Assembly: GCF_007971025.1 (NCBI RefSeq) | Contig: NZ_CP042436.1 | Coordinates: 3,410,001 to 3,474,000, forward strand | Direction of reading: 5' to 3' | Length of the DNA stretch: 64,000 nucleotides | DNA from: Mucilaginibacter ginsenosidivorans | GTDB lineage: Bacteria > Bacteroidota > Bacteroidia > Sphingobacteriales > Sphingobacteriaceae | Part shown: positions 60,994-64,000 of the stretch, one piece after another | Layout: every line of letters begins with the position of its first letter | How positions within the stretch are numbered: the first letter of the stretch is position 1 | Position numbers and translations under genes: made by a program | Notes under the pieces: generated by a model | What the model saw: the letters and a program-made list of their open reading frames with translations, nothing else | Told to the model about the DNA's origin: nothing | The model's database searches: none

Positions 60994-61371
60994 TCAGGTG
61001 TTAAGAATAGAAAATAAGGCACATTGACGGGCCTCGGTAACGGACAGCACCCAGCCTGCAACGGTTATGACCTTTGCTGATGCAAAATCCTGCTTCACCT
61101 GCCTGTTCAGCAGTGTTGTCAGCAATTTTGCATCGGTTGTAGGCTTGCCTTCAGATAACAACTGCCGGAGCGATGTCGGGTCGTTTTCATGAGGGGCTAA
61201 TTTACGATAAGCCATACCGGCCTCACGCAGCGTTTTAATATCGGCGATGCGGGAAAAAAGAAAGGGCTGGCTCAGCGGGTCATTCGGATTTGTCTTGCAA
61301 CCATCGGCTAAAGGAATTGCAAGCACCAATGCCGTATAAGCCGATAATCGAACGAATGCTCTTCTCTCCAT
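60994..61371 (-). CDS. Gluconate 2-dehydrogenase subunit 3-like small Tat subunit
   Basis: 125 residues. An MERRAFVRLS twin-arginine start and hydrophobic helix to about 22 end at DGC (Cys25, possible lipobox). The rest is helical (ADIKTLREAGMAYRKL, QVKQDFASAKVITVAGWVLS). Size and layout match the gamma subunit of gluconate 2-dehydrogenase and LacC, which carry the GMC subunit through Tat and hold it together. It is 3 nt upstream of the GMC gene. Confidence 0.78.
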   Translation of the reverse strand: MERRAFVRLSAYTALVLAIPLADGCKTNPNDPLSQPFLFSRIADIKTLREAGMAYRKLAPHENDPTSLRQLLSEGKPTTDAKLLTTLLNRQVKQDFASAKVITVAGWVLSVTEARQCALFSILNT

Positions 61372-61398
61372 AGGTTTCTGAAATATAACAAGCGCAGG

Positions 61399-62550
61399 TC
61401 AGACCCGCAAAAACACTTTCTTTTTATACATGAAATGCAAAAACAACCATTTTATCAATAGCAGGCAAATAGCAAATACCACCGCCCCCCATGGGTCACC
61501 CGCCCACTGCACCAGCCATTTAAAAAAACCGTTTACCGTATACTCCCACCTGATGAACTTCCCCGACATGTAAATGAGGATGGAATTCATCCCGATCACA
61601 CGGAAAAAAAAGGCCCATTTTTGATGTCCAAGTACATCGATCACATAATAAAACAGCGACATTAACAATAAACTGATACCGCCCACCAATAACACAAACG
61701 AACTTGTCCAAAGGTTTTTATTGATCGGGAAATCAAAATTCCAGATCAGAGCCAGTATAATAAAGATCACACCGACAATGGCCATTCTGCCCGTTTTCTG
61801 AATTTGTGTCAGGTTGTGTTTTTTTAGCGTGATGCCCGTTAAAATGCCAAGCAAACCCGTACTTATGGCGGGTATGGTCGAAAATAAACCTTCCGGGTCG
61901 TGCATATTGGGTCGCCCGTCGGGGAAGGGAACGTACAGGTGGCCGGGCAATATCGTGCGGTCGATGTAAGATGCAAAATTACCCTCCGGTGTCAGATCAC
62001 CAGGATGAAACCCCGGCGCTGAGGTGAATTTAAGCAATAGCCAGTAGCCGATAAGCAGCGCCCAAAACCAGGCCATCTGCGCAACCTCCTTCGAGTACAG
62101 GTAGATGATGTTAGCAAACATATAAGCTATACCGATTCGCCCTAAAACGGATGGGAAGCGTATATCGGCAAGCGGTTTAAGCTGCAGACCGTTATTGGCG
62201 ATCAGGCCAAGTATAACCAGTATCAATCCCCGTTTGATAACCCGAAGCAAAAGCTGGCTGCGCGTTTTTCCTTTTTCCAGTTCGCGGCCCACCGAAAAAG
62301 GAGTGGAAACACCTGCCATAAACAGGAATAGAGGAAAGATCAGGTCGTAAAAATGAAAGCCGTTCCATAAGGGGTGCTCCAGTTGGTCGGCAATTACTTT
62401 TAAAATGCCCGATCCGGGCACCGCTTCGTGTAAACTTTGAAATAGTGCATCGGCCCCCATTATCCAGAACATATCAAAGCCGCGCAATGCATCCAGTGAA
62501 TAGAGCCGGGTAGGGGTTTGCTGAAAATCATCAGCCTGGGTTTGTGCCAT
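61399..62550 (-). CDS. DUF5009/HgsNAT-type membrane acyltransferase
   Basis: 383 residues. The start RLYSLDALRGFDMFWIMGAD and FYDLIFPLFLFMAGVSTPFS are diagnostic; about ten helices follow. These enzymes transfer acetyl groups onto glycans outside the membrane. It begins the operon with the Tat small subunit (27 nt) and GMC genes, suggesting modification of a sugar before or after oxidation. It is a distant relative of 5977-7170. Confidence 0.85.
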   Translation of the reverse strand: MAQTQADDFQQTPTRLYSLDALRGFDMFWIMGADALFQSLHEAVPGSGILKVIADQLEHPLWNGFHFYDLIFPLFLFMAGVSTPFSVGRELEKGKTRSQLLLRVIKRGLILVILGLIANNGLQLKPLADIRFPSVLGRIGIAYMFANIIYLYSKEVAQMAWFWALLIGYWLLLKFTSAPGFHPGDLTPEGNFASYIDRTILPGHLYVPFPDGRPNMHDPEGLFSTIPAISTGLLGILTGITLKKHNLTQIQKTGRMAIVGVIFIILALIWNFDFPINKNLWTSSFVLLVGGISLLLMSLFYYVIDVLGHQKWAFFFRVIGMNSILIYMSGKFIRWEYTVNGFFKWLVQWAGDPWGAVVFAICLLLIKWLFLHFMYKKKVFLRV

Positions 62551-62739
62551 GTTATTAAAAAATTAAAAAAAGTGAGCGAGGTTTATGAATAATAAAGCTA
62601 AGTATTTCCCCTAAAAATCAAAGTAAAATTAATGTGGCAATTATTTTGGTCGTATATCAACCATTTGAGTGAACCCGCGAATTAGGAACTTTATAAAATA
62701 ATTGCTCATTTTGCACATCAGAAACATCCACCCCAGCTA

Positions 62740-64000
62740 ATGAGAAAACTAACAGAGGCCAATGCGGCCCTTTACACTACCATCCTGATCGTAATCACAT
62801 TTCTCATCCGCATCTGGCTGGCAGCGTACACCGGGCTGGGGATAGGCGAAGCTTATTATTTTCGGGGCGCCGTCCACCTGGAGTGGAGCTATTTCGACCA
62901 GCCGCCTCTTTTCTTTTGGCTTAGCGGGACAAGTATAAAAATATTTGGTTTGACGAATCTTGGATTGAGATTCCCTGCGGTACTGCTGTTTGCCGCTACA
63001 AGCTGGCTGCTTTTCCTGATCACCAAAAAGCTGTTTACCGCAAGGGCCGGTTTTTGGGCCGTGGTGGTGATGAACCTGAGCGCTGTTTTTACAGTCGCTA
63101 TAGCGTGTTGGTTTCAACCCGATGCCCCGCTTATGTTCTTCTGGCTCGCCAGCATCTATTTTATTGTCGAGCTGATCTTTGGCCAGGATTCGAGAGATGT
63201 ACGGTATATCAGGAGCAGTGGCCGTACCTGGTTTTTATGGGTAATGACCGGAATTTGTCTTGGTTTGGCCACGCTGAGCAAGTATCACGTGCTCTTTATT
63301 TTCGTTGGTGTGTTCATGTTCTTCGCTACTAGTAAAAGTCAGCGGCACTGGCTTTGGCACCCCGGGCCTTATATTGCTATATTGATCACTTTGATCTTCT
63401 CTTTCCCCGTGTTGTGGTGGAACTATAATAATAACTGGGCGTCATTTGTATTCCAGGGATCACGGGCCGGCACAGGTTCAAATTTTAAGCTCCATTTTGA
63501 TTGGTTTTTCCGCAGCATAGGCGGGCAGGCATTATGGCTGCTGCCGTGGATATGGTTCCCGACGGTGCGGCAACTGTTTAAGTCTTTCATTCTCCGAAGG
63601 ACATCAGAAATATATGGGTTCTTTTTCTGGCTTTCGATATTGCCGATTGTATTTTTTACAGTCGTTACACTATGGTCCGATCTGCAATACCATTTTCACT
63701 GGCAGGCACCCGGTTATATGATGCTGTTTATCCCGCTGGGTTTTGCTGTTGATAAAAGCCTTTCGAACCAGGTACAATGGACAAAACTTACCCGGCGATG
63801 GATAACATTCTCTGCTTATTTTACGGTCATTACCATCGGTGTATTGAGCCTGCATATGGTTACCGGCTTTTGGACCTGGTATGGGCCTAAATGGATAGTC
63901 CACCGTTTTCACGGCGACAATGTAGACCCAACCATACAGGGGGTGGATTATGACGACATCGGTACACGTTTCGCCAAAGAAGGATGGACCCAAAATAAGC
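62740..64000 (+). CDS. GT39/ArnT-like membrane glycosyltransferase (partial)
   Basis: The ATG at 62740 opens a frame that runs off the right edge, 420 residues present. The opening includes helices near 9-28 and GIGEAYYFRG, where Glu (in place of the usual DE pair) would be catalytic, and PPLFFWLSG. Multiple helices and LATLSKYHVLFIF, then WWNYNNNWASFVFQG fit dolichyl-phosphate-mannose/ArnT-type transferases using polyprenyl-linked sugars outside the membrane. Acceptor is unknown. It is divergent from the DUF5009 operon. Confidence 0.85.
   Translation, partial: MRKLTEANAALYTTILIVITFLIRIWLAAYTGLGIGEAYYFRGAVHLEWSYFDQPPLFFWLSGTSIKIFGLTNLGLRFPAVLLFAATSWLLFLITKKLFTARAGFWAVVVMNLSAVFTVAIACWFQPDAPLMFFWLASIYFIVELIFGQDSRDVRYIRSSGRTWFLWVMTGICLGLATLSKYHVLFIFVGVFMFFATSKSQRHWLWHPGPYIAILITLIFSFPVLWWNYNNNWASFVFQGSRAGTGSNFKLHFDWFFRSIGGQALWLLPWIWFPTVRQLFKSFILRRTSEIYGFFFWLSILPIVFFTVVTLWSDLQYHFHWQAPGYMMLFIPLGFAVDKSLSNQVQWTKLTRRWITFSAYFTVITIGVLSLHMVTGFWTWYGPKWIVHRFHGDNVDPTIQGVDYDDIGTRFAKEGWTQNK

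Noticed and set aside
1..64000. CRISPR arrays, tRNA/rRNA genes, insertion sequences or prophage
   Set aside because: No regularly spaced identical repeats, cloverleaf folds, transposase or phage structural genes were recognised. The word arrays have degenerate units and no unique spacers.

Overview
The window looks like chromosomal core DNA of a Bacteroidota bacterium, most likely Sphingobacteriaceae and close to Mucilaginibacter or Pedobacter. The reasons are gldC, a BlaI/M56 pair whose peptidase ends in a TonB-plug-like motif, carboxypeptidase-like regulatory-domain proteins, HgsNAT-type acyltransferases (DUF5009), DUF4337, DUF2683 and DUF2520 proteins, and Bacteroidota -7 promoter boxes (TAnnTTTG). 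This placement is inference; no rRNA or marker comparison was possible. No tRNA, rRNA, CRISPR array, transposase or prophage was found.

Layout. 1-3.7 kb: a cut-off membrane protein, a PepSY protein, and the BlaR1-like M56 peptidase with its BlaI repressor, whose operator cluster faces a divergent SDR gene. 3.7-13.6 kb: housekeeping and small enzymes (c-type cytochrome, GNAT, DUF5009, VOC, YdcF, biotin carboxylase, NUDIX, SRPBCC, riboflavin synthase, TPR). 13.6-24.3 kb: a secreted unknown, HscA, a seven-repeat propeller lipoprotein, a gluzincin/propeller/beta-barrel outer-membrane protein, a ParE/DUF2683 pair, CutC, glycosylasparaginase, and YciI and DUF2007 proteins. 24.4-27.5 kb: a WYL regulator next to cupin, EVE, SRPBCC and GyrI-like genes. 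27.5-32.8 kb: PyrC, a DEAD-box helicase, GldC, CheR and Ogt.

32.9-45.7 kb is the most interesting part: a cytochrome c maturation locus (ccmB, ccmC, ccmD, ccmE, ccmF) broken in two places. Between ccmB and ccmC sits a tight operon of a beta-barrel porin, a Tat-exported Rieske protein, an imelysin lipoprotein and a di-heme c-type oxidoreductase, followed by a regulatory-domain protein. Between ccmD and ccmE sit glutamate dehydrogenase and an unknown membrane protein. The CcmE has the CxxxY haem-binding variant in place of HxxxY. The same CTTATTTAGA operator half-site lies before the porin operon and before ccmEF, suggesting shared iron- or haem-responsive control.

45.7-64 kb: DUF2520, ferredoxin-iscX, kdsC-maf, DUF4337, an M1 peptidase, Ppx, a NatAB-type ABC exporter, a sialidase-like protein divergent from a secreted nucleoside hydrolase, grpE and dnaJ, an operon of DUF5009, a gluconate-dehydrogenase-subunit-3-like protein and a GMC oxidoreductase, and the start of a GT39-type glycosyltransferase.

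Two patterns cut across the window. Several genes have their TAnnTTTG box only 3-6 nt before the ATG, predicting leaderless transcripts. Many spacers carry short degenerate word arrays, a different word at most loci, in two places reaching into the start codons of genes that lack an ATG.
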